Program-made: the position numbers and the translations under genes
Origin: BOG-1112 sp964611335
GTDB lineage: Bacteria; Bdellovibrionota_B; Oligoflexia; Oligoflexales; Bog-1112
Length of the DNA: 64,000 nt
Reading direction: 5' to 3'
NCBI GenBank assembly: GCA_964611335.1
Contig: CAZSXR010000003.1
Coordinates: forward strand, 248,001-312,000
Shown: in pieces, positions 41,274-49,803 of the stretch
How the letters are laid out: each line of letters starts with the position of its first letter
How positions within the stretch are numbered: the stretch's first letter is position 1
The notes under the pieces: generated by a model
Database searches by the model: none
What the model was told of the DNA's origin: nothing
The model's input: only the letters and a program-made list of their open reading frames with translations

Positions 41274-42320
41274 GTGCAAAAACAATGGATGATCTACGGC
41301 GCGTCGACGCACGCGGGAAAAAAAATTCTGAATCACGCTTTGACTTTGAATTACAAACCCGTGCTTGCAGGTTCTCAAGGACAGGAATTGGTAGAGATCT
41401 CTTTTCAAACAGGGCTGCCATGTAAAGTCTTTACTATGAAAGAGACCAAGAAGATTCAACTCTTCTTGGAAAATATCTCCGTGCTTATTCTCTGCCAAAC
41501 ATTGAGTAGTCGAGAACATAAACGCTTACTCAAGGCCTGTCTTTTATCCGGTGTACACTACATAGATCGCAGTCATGACATCGTGTCCTATCAACATGTT
41601 ATGGACTACGCTTCTCGCTATTACAAAGCAGGTCTTACATCTGTTCCAGGTTTACATCCTTCAGTGATTCTTAGTGACTTTGTAGCATCTACTTTGAAGT
41701 CGCAGCTTCATGATGCCCAATCCCTTTCACTAGCCTGTTCTGAGTCCTTCACTTCTCTTCATTCGATGGTCAATTCCTTACAAAGAGGTGGACGTGTTCT
41801 CGTAGATTCCAAACTTCGCAAACCTGATTCTTCTGAGGAAACTCTGCTAGTACCTTTCAACGGTACAGACACACTCACAGTCACTTCTGCACAAGCTGAT
41901 TTACTTGCAGCATGGCAAGCAACTCGTATTCCCCATGTGAGTTTTTACAGAAAAGCAGATGAGAAAGAAGTGCGTTTGCGTAAGCATTTCCAAAAAATAC
42001 GTTGGTTATTACACTTTCCTCTTTTCAAAAAATGGGTTTATTCGCAAGAGAACTTTCTCATCCGACATTTTAGAATCAAAGCTTTTTATCCCAAAAAATA
42101 TACAGTCTGGGGCAAGGCTACAAACCCAAATGGTAAATCCCTTTCTCTGCGTATAGAAATTGTTCAGGACTACGATCTTGCACTTGATGTGTGTTTCAAA
42201 GTTTTGGAGAAACTACTAAATGGTGAGTTGCGAGCGGGTCTTCTGACGTCTTCTCAGATCTTAGGTTCGGAGTATTGGCAGTCTTCTGAAAATTTAACGA
42301 TGATTTTACCACCGAATTAA
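41274..42320 (+). CDS. Saccharopine-dehydrogenase-like / trans-acting enoyl-reductase-like NAD(P) protein
   Basis: The roughly 348-residue protein starts with a Rossmann strand WMIYGASTHAGKKI, typical of saccharopine dehydrogenase-like and membrane-associated enoyl reductase proteins. Further matches are VLILCQTLSS, LLSGVHYIDRSHD, GLTSVPGLHPSVILSDFVA and KATNPNGKSLSLRIE near the end. The reaction is unknown; relatives work in lipid or polyketide metabolism, and fabH lies next to it convergently (15-bp overlap). The start is uncertain: GTG 41274 with a GAGAG site, ATG 41289, or an upstream TTG. Confidence 0.65.
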   Translation: MQKQWMIYGASTHAGKKILNHALTLNYKPVLAGSQGQELVEISFQTGLPCKVFTMKETKKIQLFLENISVLILCQTLSSREHKRLLKACLLSGVHYIDRSHDIVSYQHVMDYASRYYKAGLTSVPGLHPSVILSDFVASTLKSQLHDAQSLSLACSESFTSLHSMVNSLQRGGRVLVDSKLRKPDSSEETLLVPFNGTDTLTVTSAQADLLAAWQATRIPHVSFYRKADEKEVRLRKHFQKIRWLLHFPLFKKWVYSQENFLIRHFRIKAFYPKKYTVWGKATNPNGKSLSLRIEIVQDYDLALDVCFKVLEKLLNGELRAGLLTSSQILGSEYWQSSENLTMILPPN

Positions 42321-43337
42321 ATTCGCTCCCCACGTAAAACCTGAACCGAAAGTCAGAGTCATTACAAGCATGCCTTGCTTCAAACGTCCCATGGATTCCG
42401 CTTCTGTCATGCATATGGGTAAAGTTGCAGAAGTGGTATTTCCGTAACGTTGGATGTTGTTGAAAACTTTTTCAGGAGGAAGTCCCAATTTCTCACGGAT
42501 CACTTCGTTGATCCTCATATTTGCTTGGTGAGGAATTACCAAGTCAATGTCTTCCGCAGTTAAGTTATTACGTTTTAACAGTGTCATTGCTGCACCGTAC
42601 ATACGTTCGACAGCATTTCTAAAAACCTGTCTCCCCTCCATCTGTGGACGATCATCTCCGTCTTCCGCTTCTTGCACACTAAAGAATTCTGCATATCCCT
42701 TAGAAAATCCTGGTCGTTTCAATGCAAGAAGTTCTGCGCCTGAGCCATCACTTCCCATCTCATGATCGATGATACCTCGAACTTTGTTTTGTGCTGTTGG
42801 CTTTTGTCCGAAATCCTGTGCTTCGAGAATCATAGCACCGGCACCGTCTCCGAAAAGCACCGTAAAATTTCGTCCGCGTGTTGTGTATTCCATCATACGA
42901 GAGTGTATTTCGGAGCCTATAAGCAAAGCTCTCTTGTAAAAACCACTTCGTAAGTAAGCATCGACTGTTGTGATGCCCCATGCAAAAGCACTGCACTGAC
43001 CTCGAAGGTCTATTGCAGGAATCTTGTGTAAGCCCAATCCTCTTTGAATGAGAACGCCGATTCCAGGAAAATAATAATCAGGAGTTACAGTTGCAGCGAC
43101 GATAAGGTCAATGTCGTGTGCATCCACTCCCGATTTTTTAAGAACTTTTTGTGCAGCTTTGATTCCCAGCTCGGAGGTACTTGTCTCCACTTCTGCCATA
43201 TGTCTTTCTTGAATGCCTGTGCGTTCTCGAATCCACTCATCAGAGGTGTCCATGAGTTTTGCAAGATCATCATTGGTCACTACTTTTTCAGGAACAAAAC
43301 ATTCAACGCCTCTAACGACAGAACACAAAGTTTTCAT
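42306..43337 (-). CDS. fabH: 3-oxoacyl-ACP synthase III (KAS III)
   Basis: The 343-residue enzyme starts fatty-acid synthesis by condensing acetyl-CoA with malonyl-ACP. The catalytic triad is visible: Cys in DLRGQCSAFAWG, His in VIPHQANMRI and Asn in FNNIQRYGNTTSATLP. The N-terminal DEWIRERTGIQERH is also typical. It starts at ATG 43337 with AAAGGG upstream. It stands apart from other fab genes; htpX lies 21 bp upstream on the same strand. Confidence 0.95.
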   Translation of the reverse strand: MKTLCSVVRGVECFVPEKVVTNDDLAKLMDTSDEWIRERTGIQERHMAEVETSTSELGIKAAQKVLKKSGVDAHDIDLIVAATVTPDYYFPGIGVLIQRGLGLHKIPAIDLRGQCSAFAWGITTVDAYLRSGFYKRALLIGSEIHSRMMEYTTRGRNFTVLFGDGAGAMILEAQDFGQKPTAQNKVRGIIDHEMGSDGSGAELLALKRPGFSKGYAEFFSVQEAEDGDDRPQMEGRQVFRNAVERMYGAAMTLLKRNNLTAEDIDLVIPHQANMRINEVIREKLGLPPEKVFNNIQRYGNTTSATLPICMTEAESMGRLKQGMLVMTLTFGSGFTWGANLIRW

Positions 43338-43357
43338 CAAGAAACCCTTTTTAATTT

Positions 43358-44254
43358 TTAAGCAAAACGACGGAGTGCTTCTATACGAGATTCAATCGGA
43401 GGGTGAGAAGAAAGGATTTGAACAAAGCGATTCTTCGAAGATATTTGAAGCATAGCCATTGCTGTTTCCTCTTTCTGTTCCACAGTTCCGAAGTCTCTTT
43501 GCAAAGCTTCGAGAGCTTGGATCATATTCTCTCGACCTGCGTAACGGGCACCGCCGCTGTCTGCTCTAAACTCACGATGACGAGAGAAATACGCGGTCAC
43601 CATTTGACCAATCAATCCGAAAATCATCTCGAATACAAAAACCGTCATCATATATCCGAAGAAGCCTAAACCTCCACCTTCACGATCATTGCGTAAAAAG
43701 TTATCAATCACATATGCAACAACACGAGCTGCAAACATTACGAAGGCGTTCATCACACCTTGAAGCAAAGTCATAGTAACCATGTCACCATTTGCAATAT
43801 GGGCAACTTCGTGACCAAGCACACCTTCTATTTCATTGCGTCGCATTTTGTAAAGCAAGCCGCTAGAAACAGCTACGAGCGAATTGTCACGCGAGGGACC
43901 TGTTGCGAAAGCATTCATATCCTGCGAGTCATAAACACCAACTTCAGGCATCTGTGTAAGTTTCGCGCGGCGTGCAAGCCCATGAACCATTTCTACAAGC
44001 CAGCCCAGTTCAGGATGATTGCGGTCAATAACTTGAACGCCATAGATCCGCTTTGCCATCCACTTTGAAATCCAAAGACTTATAAAAGCGCCCCCAGTAC
44101 CCCAGACCAAGCAGAAGATCATCAGAGAGCCAAAGTCGATCCCATTGCTCTGTAGGTAAGGACGAACACCTAAGAGGTTGGTAATAAGAGAGAGCATCAG
44201 TATAATGCCGAGGTTCACCATTGCAAAAAAGGTGATACGTTTAAACCATGTCAT
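43358..44254 (-). CDS. htpX: Membrane protease HtpX
   Basis: The 298-residue inner-membrane M48 protease has two N-terminal membrane helices, the zinc motif HEVAHIANGD, two further hydrophobic helices, and the downstream Glu in FRADSGGARYAGRENMI. The end SSHPPIESRIEALRR is typical of HtpX. It degrades misfolded membrane proteins under stress. The start at ATG 44254 is supported by GTGGAG six bases upstream. In contrast to the M48 homologue at 39.7-40.6 kb, its active-site Glu is intact. Confidence 0.95.
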   Translation of the reverse strand: MTWFKRITFFAMVNLGIILMLSLITNLLGVRPYLQSNGIDFGSLMIFCLVWGTGGAFISLWISKWMAKRIYGVQVIDRNHPELGWLVEMVHGLARRAKLTQMPEVGVYDSQDMNAFATGPSRDNSLVAVSSGLLYKMRRNEIEGVLGHEVAHIANGDMVTMTLLQGVMNAFVMFAARVVAYVIDNFLRNDREGGGLGFFGYMMTVFVFEMIFGLIGQMVTAYFSRHREFRADSGGARYAGRENMIQALEALQRDFGTVEQKEETAMAMLQISSKNRFVQILSSHPPIESRIEALRRFA

Positions 44255-44336
44255 ATTGAACTCCACATTGAGTTTTAGAGTGAACCCTTAAATCTTAAGT
44301 TCTTTTTAGGGTTTGTAAAGGGGAAGAAGGGAAGAA

Positions 44337-45926
44337 ATGATGAAAGAAACAAAGCCGCTTAGCCCTCACTGGGCTGATATTGCAGCCATGCGTGTGATCA
44401 AAGAGCAAGGAGACAAAGAACGCTACGTTGTTGCCAGTGGTATCACCCCAAGTGGCACTGTACACATAGGCAACTTCCGCGAAGTACTTACAGTAGACCT
44501 CGTTGCGCGCGCATTAAAGTCTTTGGGCAAACAGGTCCACTTCATTTATAGCTGGGACAACTTCGACACTTTTAGAAAAGTTCCTAAGAATGTCCCCGAC
44601 CAAGACGCTTTTAAACCCTATCTCCGTCAAGCTATTGCGCGTATCCCTGATCCGTGGGGGGAAGAAAAGACTTACGCACAAGGTCGCATTGCCCATTTTG
44701 AAAAAGAACTTCAGAGAGTCGGTATTGCTCCCCATTACATCTACCAAGAGAAAGCTTACAGCGAAGGACGCTATGCGAAAGAGATACGCTTTGCCTTAGA
44801 AAATAGAGCGAAGATTCGAGCTATACTCGACCGCTTTCGCAAAGAACCCCTTGCAGAAAATTGGGTTCCGACTTCGATCTACTGTTCTCAGTGTCACAAA
44901 GATACCATCGAACATGAAGAATATCTTGGTGAGTGGGACTACCACTACAAATGTCAGAACTGTGGCAAAGAAGAAACTGTCGATATTCGCAAAACACCTA
45001 ATCTCAAACTTGCATGGCGAGTCGATTGGCCGATGCGTTGGCATTTTGAAAAAGTGGACTTCGAACCAGGGGGCAAAGACCATTCGAGTGATGGTGGCTC
45101 TCACGATACAGGCAAACTTATCATCAAAGAATTGTGGAATCAAAATCCACCGACTTATCAGCAGTACGACTTTGTTATGATAAAAGGAGGAGCGGGCAAA
45201 ATGTCTTCTTCTTCTGGTGAACTTTATACCTTGTCCCAAGTTCTTGATATTTACGAACCTATAGTCACACGTTGGATTTTTGCAGGTCAAAGACCGAATC
45301 ATGATTTCGCCATTGCTTTTGACGAAGATGTGATCAAGAACTACGATGAATTCGATAAGTCCGAACAGATTGCATATTCAGCCCCTGATGCTTCCGACAA
45401 ATATCCACTGATTCGAAGAATCATCGAGATGTCTTCCGTTGATGGAAAGCTTCCTGCAAAAATGCCAAACAGACCGAAGTTCCGTACCCTTTGCAATCGT
45501 ATGCAACTGTGTGGAGGTGACATCGAACGCACTTTCGAACGTTACTATGCGAAAGATTACAGCAAAGAAGATAAAGTTTATTTCAACGAACGTGCGGTGC
45601 GTGCACAGTTCTGGTTGGATCATTATGCTCCTGAAGAGTTTCGTTACAAATTGCGTTTGAAAAAAGCGGAAGATTTAGAGCTGACCACGCAGGAAAAAGC
45701 AGTGATCCAAGCTTTGCGCGATTTGCTTTCAGAAGTGGATTTGGAAACAGTCGAAGAAAAGGTTTTAAATAATCTGATTTGGGAGAAAATTATCAAAGGA
45801 ACTGGATCGGATTCTAAGGATGCTTTTCAAGTTATCTATAGAGTTTTGATGAACAGAGATCAGGGGCCACGTCTTCCGAGTTTCTTGAAAGAGATTGGAA
45901 AAGAAAGCTTACTTGAGTTACTCTAG
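44337..45926 (+). CDS. lysS: Class I lysyl-tRNA synthetase
   Basis: The 529-residue synthetase is the archaeal-type class I form, not the usual bacterial class II LysS. It shows ASGITPSGTVHIGNFREV (HIGH-type motif), a zinc finger CSQCHKDT plus CQNCGKEE, KDHSSDGGSHDTGK, and KMSSSSGE, the KMSKS variant of this class. The C-terminal region is a helical anticodon-binding domain. A run of purines (AGGGAAGAA) precedes tandem ATGs at 44337. Class I LysRS is known in archaea, spirochaetes and some proteobacteria. It charges tRNA-Lys. Confidence 0.95.
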   Translation: MMKETKPLSPHWADIAAMRVIKEQGDKERYVVASGITPSGTVHIGNFREVLTVDLVARALKSLGKQVHFIYSWDNFDTFRKVPKNVPDQDAFKPYLRQAIARIPDPWGEEKTYAQGRIAHFEKELQRVGIAPHYIYQEKAYSEGRYAKEIRFALENRAKIRAILDRFRKEPLAENWVPTSIYCSQCHKDTIEHEEYLGEWDYHYKCQNCGKEETVDIRKTPNLKLAWRVDWPMRWHFEKVDFEPGGKDHSSDGGSHDTGKLIIKELWNQNPPTYQQYDFVMIKGGAGKMSSSSGELYTLSQVLDIYEPIVTRWIFAGQRPNHDFAIAFDEDVIKNYDEFDKSEQIAYSAPDASDKYPLIRRIIEMSSVDGKLPAKMPNRPKFRTLCNRMQLCGGDIERTFERYYAKDYSKEDKVYFNERAVRAQFWLDHYAPEEFRYKLRLKKAEDLELTTQEKAVIQALRDLLSEVDLETVEEKVLNNLIWEKIIKGTGSDSKDAFQVIYRVLMNRDQGPRLPSFLKEIGKESLLELL

Positions 45927-45931
45927 TAGGT

Positions 45932-46405
45932 ATGTATAACAGAGTTTATCAATATTTTTTCTTCTTCTCTTTAGGTATGCCTTATTTGCAGGGCTGCCAG
46001 TATTTTAAAGATCTCTTCGGCCCTGTTCTTCAAAGTCCTCAGATTTCTGTCCGTGATATTCAAATTTCTTCCATGGATTTTTTCGAACTCACATTGAAAA
46101 TCAAATGCTGGGTTCAAAATCCTAACAGTGTTTCTCTGGAATTTTCAAATCTCAATTACGAGATCTCTTTAGGTTCTTCAAAAATAGCAAAAGGCACTTA
46201 TGAGAAAAAATTCAAAGTGGGTGCAGAAGCTAATGCTATGATTGAAATTCCTTTGCATATTTCAAATTTTGAAGCTTTGAAAATTCTACGAGAGCATTTT
46301 AAGAAACGCGAAGCGTTATCTTTGCTTTTTAAAGGCTTTGTCGATTTCCATTCTAGTTTAGGAGTTTTGAGAATCCCGTTTGAACATAAACGGGATTTGT
46401 ATTGA
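45932..46405 (+). CDS. LEA14/WHy-like lipoprotein
   Basis: The 157-residue product has an N-terminal lipoprotein signal ending YLQGC (near residue 22). The mature domain VRDIQISSMDFFELTLKIKC, then VQNPNSVSLEFSNLNYEISL, resembles the LEA14/WHy beta-sandwich (L-x-V-x-NPNxxxL pattern). Such lipoproteins may stabilise envelope components. It lies five bases after lysS and is probably co-transcribed. The last codons contain a terminator-like hairpin. Confidence 0.75.
   Translation: MYNRVYQYFFFFSLGMPYLQGCQYFKDLFGPVLQSPQISVRDIQISSMDFFELTLKIKCWVQNPNSVSLEFSNLNYEISLGSSKIAKGTYEKKFKVGAEANAMIEIPLHISNFEALKILREHFKKREALSLLFKGFVDFHSSLGVLRIPFEHKRDLY
46372..46401 (+). terminator. Terminator-like hairpin in the last codons of the LEA14-like gene
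   Basis: AATCCCGTTT (46372-46381) pairs perfectly with AAACGGGATT (46388-46397) across six bases and is followed by TTGTATTG. The stop codon is at 46403-46405, so the hairpin is inside the coding sequence. The T-run is weak. Confidence 0.5.
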
Positions 46406-46430
46406 GAGGACTGTAGGTGAAATGGGGCAA

Positions 46431-49400
46431 CTACAAATGAAACACCCATTCAGGATCAGGGATAGGGCTTTGAGGGAAGGTTTTCTGTAGAGAACTGTTG
46501 ATCTGCTGCAGAACTTGTAACCGTTGTTTCTGGAGTTCTGCAATAGTCTTTTCGATCGATTTAAGACTGTTTAGCAAATTTATTTGAGCATCATTTTCAG
46601 CAAGTGCGAGAGACTGACCTTGTCCGTTAGGAACGAAGAGACCACCGACTATAGCTCCTATGCTGACTAATATTGTCCCTATTCCACCGATTTTGCCCAT
46701 GTGAGCATATTCTCTAACATATTTTGAAAGAGACTTCTGATTCGTTGAAATGGAAGTTCTAATTGCTCTCGATTTATTTTCAAAGAGTTCTTTGGTTTTC
46801 GTGTTGATTTGAACTTCCAAACTTCCTAAGTAATTTTTGATTTTTGCATTTAGCAGGTCTAATTTTGCACTGGGGCTGAGTTTGAGAAAGGCCAGCCTTT
46901 CTTCAGGACTCATATCTAAAAAGACAAGCCTTTGCCCTGTACTCAGAAGTGCGTATGCTGCTTTTTCTTCTGGTTTTAATGATAGATACTTAACTCTTTC
47001 ATCCATACTATGGGCTGCAAAAGCGCTTCTTTGCGCTCTATCCATTTGTAAATACGCTTTAGCTTCCCCTTCATCTAACGAAGAAGCAAGGACCTGTTCA
47101 TCGTGGCTTAGTCTTGAAAATTTCTCAGGATTACCTTCTTCTTTATATAAAGGGCTTTCCTTAAATTTCGTTATTTTAACGTCTTCCTCTGTTTTTCTCT
47201 TGTCCGCAACGAGTTTATCTACAAATTGAAATTTTTGGGGTGAAGTTGTTTTTGCGTTGAATTCACGAATTTGCTCTGGAGTCATGTCTAAATAAACAAG
47301 TCTTTGTTCTTTTGACATTTGGAAAAACAATTCTTGATTTAAGGTCCAAAATCTAGCTCTATGAGTTTCAGTCATTTGTAGATAGATTATTTTTTCAGAT
47401 TCGCTCATATTTTTATATAATTCTTTTTGAGTTGAATTCATCTCGTTCTTAGCTGCCCTCTCCTTTTCTTTGAGATTCTCGAGAGTTGGCTGACTTATTA
47501 AAAGTATATCTAACTGATACATTATATTTCGTTTTATATTGATTTGGATATCATAAGCCATGGAGAGTTTTTGTGCTTCTAAACCTTGATCCATACCGGC
47601 TTGAATAGAAGCTGTACTTTTATGCAAGCCTAAAGCGATATCCTGAATTTGGATTTCGAATTTCCATAAATGAACGGCTTGGTCTATGCCTGCCCGTGCA
47701 TATGTATTTAAACTCCCAATGACACTGGTAGCAGTCACAGCTTTAGCATCACCTATGAGTTCGCTTTGAGGGATTCTATAGAGTCGATCGCTTGCTTCAG
47801 TAAACGTAACACTTTTAAAGGTAGAATCTGTAAAGGAAAGTACTTGATCTTTTACAGCAGGATGATCGGAAGAAAGATAGTTTCCGTCCTTTACATGAAT
47901 GTCTTTTTTTTCTGTTGAGTCATAATACCCCCTTACACCAAGAGTCGATGCTGCAGGCCCTGATATCCAATTTCTCCCCGCAACTTTCCATGCGTCTGGT
48001 GGCTCAACGAGTCGTCCGTAGATATCGAAAAGGGGAACTCCTTTTCCAAACTCCATGCTTGCATTTGGATAACCCCTATTCTGTAATCTAACATAGTTTG
48101 CATTTAAATTTTGCAGTGTATCGGGGTGCAGTTGAGGAATGCGAGGCCAGTATATAAAATTTGCGGTCTTACGGAACAGTTTCCCTTCGATATTAATATA
48201 TTTTTCTTTTATACTTTCACTTTCGCATATATATCTGCCGTCTTCTGTAGGTTTAAAGTCGGTTTGAATTTCTGTAGCCAGATTTTGATAATCAGAAGCG
48301 GAGATAAAATGTCCCTCACTTTCTATTGAAATAGGGACTCCAAATAAATTAACACCTTTTTGAAAGACTTTTTCTTCTGAGTCTACATAATATACGAAAG
48401 TTTCATGGGTCAATATGGAAGACTTTTTCTTGTCAACATAATAGCTCCCTCCACCCTTTTCTGAATCGAGTGTGTAGGATGTAAAGCGATCATTAAAACG
48501 ACCTTCACCACCATAACGTAGGTGTAAAAAATCTTTATTTACTTCTTTAGTGTTTGCACCGAGGCTACTCCCTGCAAGGTTCCTAGACATATCTGCGTAG
48601 ACATCGATGAGATTTGCAAGATCCATATTTTTAAAAGCATCATCGAGAGAATGTTGAATTTGCGAGTAAATCGGAGGAATATTGGCTTCTAGAAAGATAT
48701 TGAGTTGCTCATGAAATTCAGGAAGGGTGACGTTTGCCGTTTTTGAGAAAAAATTTTTAAGCCATTTGTTAAATTTAGTTCCAAACCCTTCAACCTGTGA
48801 ACTTGCAAGACCAGGTATTCTGTAGGATGCAATTGTAATGATAGCTCCTACTAAAAACCCAATAGAACCCAAAGATATGAGAATAGCTCCTCCTGCACTC
48901 AGATCTTTGGGTAGAGCATTGGAAGTAGTGGAAGAACTAGGGCTTGCAGAAGGTGTTCCATTCGTTGTTCCTGTAGTGCCCGTATTCAAATTGCTCAGAG
49001 CGCTTTGTAAACTGTTGACCTGTGCTGTTAATGCATCGATCTGTGCCTGTTGCTGACTTCCAACGGAATTGTCTGAAGGAGCAGATGCTGTTGACCCGAT
49101 ATTCGGAGCATATATTTGTGTGAAGTAAGCAAGATAGCTTGAAGAATTGATCAACTCTGCAATCAAATCCTGCCCGTAGTTCAATTGTATAGCTATGCTT
49201 TGTGCAACAGGATCCGAAGGCGATGGATTTTTAAGTGTAGAAGCATAGTTTTGATAAGCTGCATAGATCGGAGCCGCTTGAGCTTTTATCTTTTGCGTAA
49301 TTTCAACTTCCTGTTGGATAAGATTGGGAAGATCTCCACTGTTTGGATTTGCATTTTGCGTATAGGTCAGATTTCCACTGACGCTTCCGCAGGTTTCAGA

Positions 49401-49787
49401 ACTCGGCAATACAATGTTGCAAGGTTTTACAACAGCTGTGTATTCTCCAGGGCTCAGATTTGGAAAAATTTTAGCACCAAAAAATATCTTTCCTTCCTGA
49501 CAGGAACTGCTCCCCTTAGCACAGACTTCATAATCGTAGTGATGCTGGTAGTTCATTGCTCCTGCACCATAAACAAATTGAGGGGCGCCTGCAGTCAACT
49601 GACCCATCTGTATATTCCCAAGCAAGAAACTACTAAAATCTGCGAGCGGGCGCACCAAAGTGGTACTGCTATCTTTCTTATCTTGATTTACAGTTGCTGT
49701 TTCTTTCAAATGAGAGGAGTGTCGAGTTTTGCAATTGAGAGTAAGACCTACGAAAGAAACAAAAATTATAGCTTTTAATTTTTGCAT
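46431..49787 (-). CDS. Giant lipoprotein with 11-residue tandem repeats and two glycine-rich membrane-like segments
   Basis: The roughly 1118-residue protein starts with a lipoprotein signal (IIFVSFVGLTLNC; start ATG 49787 or 49799). Regions in order are a Cys-containing beta-like domain to about residue 150, a helical Ser/Thr/Gln-rich part, a hydrophobic segment AILISLGSIGFLVGAIITIA (about residue 325), and a domain with many aromatic residues and YYV strands. A helical zone with 11-residue repeats ([ST]xEQRLxYLxM type, about residues 785-980) follows, then a second hydrophobic segment (IGTILVSIGAIVGGLFV), and a coiled-coil end. I recognise no family. The neighbour at 49804 is another lipoprotein on the same strand, 17 bp upstream. 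Probably a surface or envelope-spanning protein. Confidence 0.68.
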   Translation of the reverse strand: MQKLKAIIFVSFVGLTLNCKTRHSSHLKETATVNQDKKDSSTTLVRPLADFSSFLLGNIQMGQLTAGAPQFVYGAGAMNYQHHYDYEVCAKGSSSCQEGKIFFGAKIFPNLSPGEYTAVVKPCNIVLPSSETCGSVSGNLTYTQNANPNSGDLPNLIQQEVEITQKIKAQAAPIYAAYQNYASTLKNPSPSDPVAQSIAIQLNYGQDLIAELINSSSYLAYFTQIYAPNIGSTASAPSDNSVGSQQQAQIDALTAQVNSLQSALSNLNTGTTGTTNGTPSASPSSSTTSNALPKDLSAGGAILISLGSIGFLVGAIITIASYRIPGLASSQVEGFGTKFNKWLKNFFSKTANVTLPEFHEQLNIFLEANIPPIYSQIQHSLDDAFKNMDLANLIDVYADMSRNLAGSSLGANTKEVNKDFLHLRYGGEGRFNDRFTSYTLDSEKGGGSYYVDKKKSSILTHETFVYYVDSEEKVFQKGVNLFGVPISIESEGHFISASDYQNLATEIQTDFKPTEDGRYICESESIKEKYINIEGKLFRKTANFIYWPRIPQLHPDTLQNLNANYVRLQNRGYPNASMEFGKGVPLFDIYGRLVEPPDAWKVAGRNWISGPAASTLGVRGYYDSTEKKDIHVKDGNYLSSDHPAVKDQVLSFTDSTFKSVTFTEASDRLYRIPQSELIGDAKAVTATSVIGSLNTYARAGIDQAVHLWKFEIQIQDIALGLHKSTASIQAGMDQGLEAQKLSMAYDIQINIKRNIMYQLDILLISQPTLENLKEKERAAKNEMNSTQKELYKNMSESEKIIYLQMTETHRARFWTLNQELFFQMSKEQRLVYLDMTPEQIREFNAKTTSPQKFQFVDKLVADKRKTEEDVKITKFKESPLYKEEGNPEKFSRLSHDEQVLASSLDEGEAKAYLQMDRAQRSAFAAHSMDERVKYLSLKPEEKAAYALLSTGQRLVFLDMSPEERLAFLKLSPSAKLDLLNAKIKNYLGSLEVQINTKTKELFENKSRAIRTSISTNQKSLSKYVREYAHMGKIGGIGTILVSIGAIVGGLFVPNGQGQSLALAENDAQINLLNSLKSIEKTIAELQKQRLQVLQQINSSLQKTFPQSPIPDPEWVFHL
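46845..47440 (-). repeat. 33-bp degenerate tandem repeats (11-residue units)
   Basis: Within the giant lipoprotein, consecutive 11-residue units can be read in register: SMDERVKYLSL, KPEEKAAYALL, STGQRLVFLDM, SPEERLAFLKL, SPSAKLDLLNA. A second block contains SESEKIIYLQM, TETHRARFWTL, SKEQRLVYLDM and TPEQIREFNAK. The nucleotide sequences have diverged, so the repeat is old. Confidence 0.7.
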
Positions 49788-49803
49788 ACAAATTCCCATA
49801 TAA

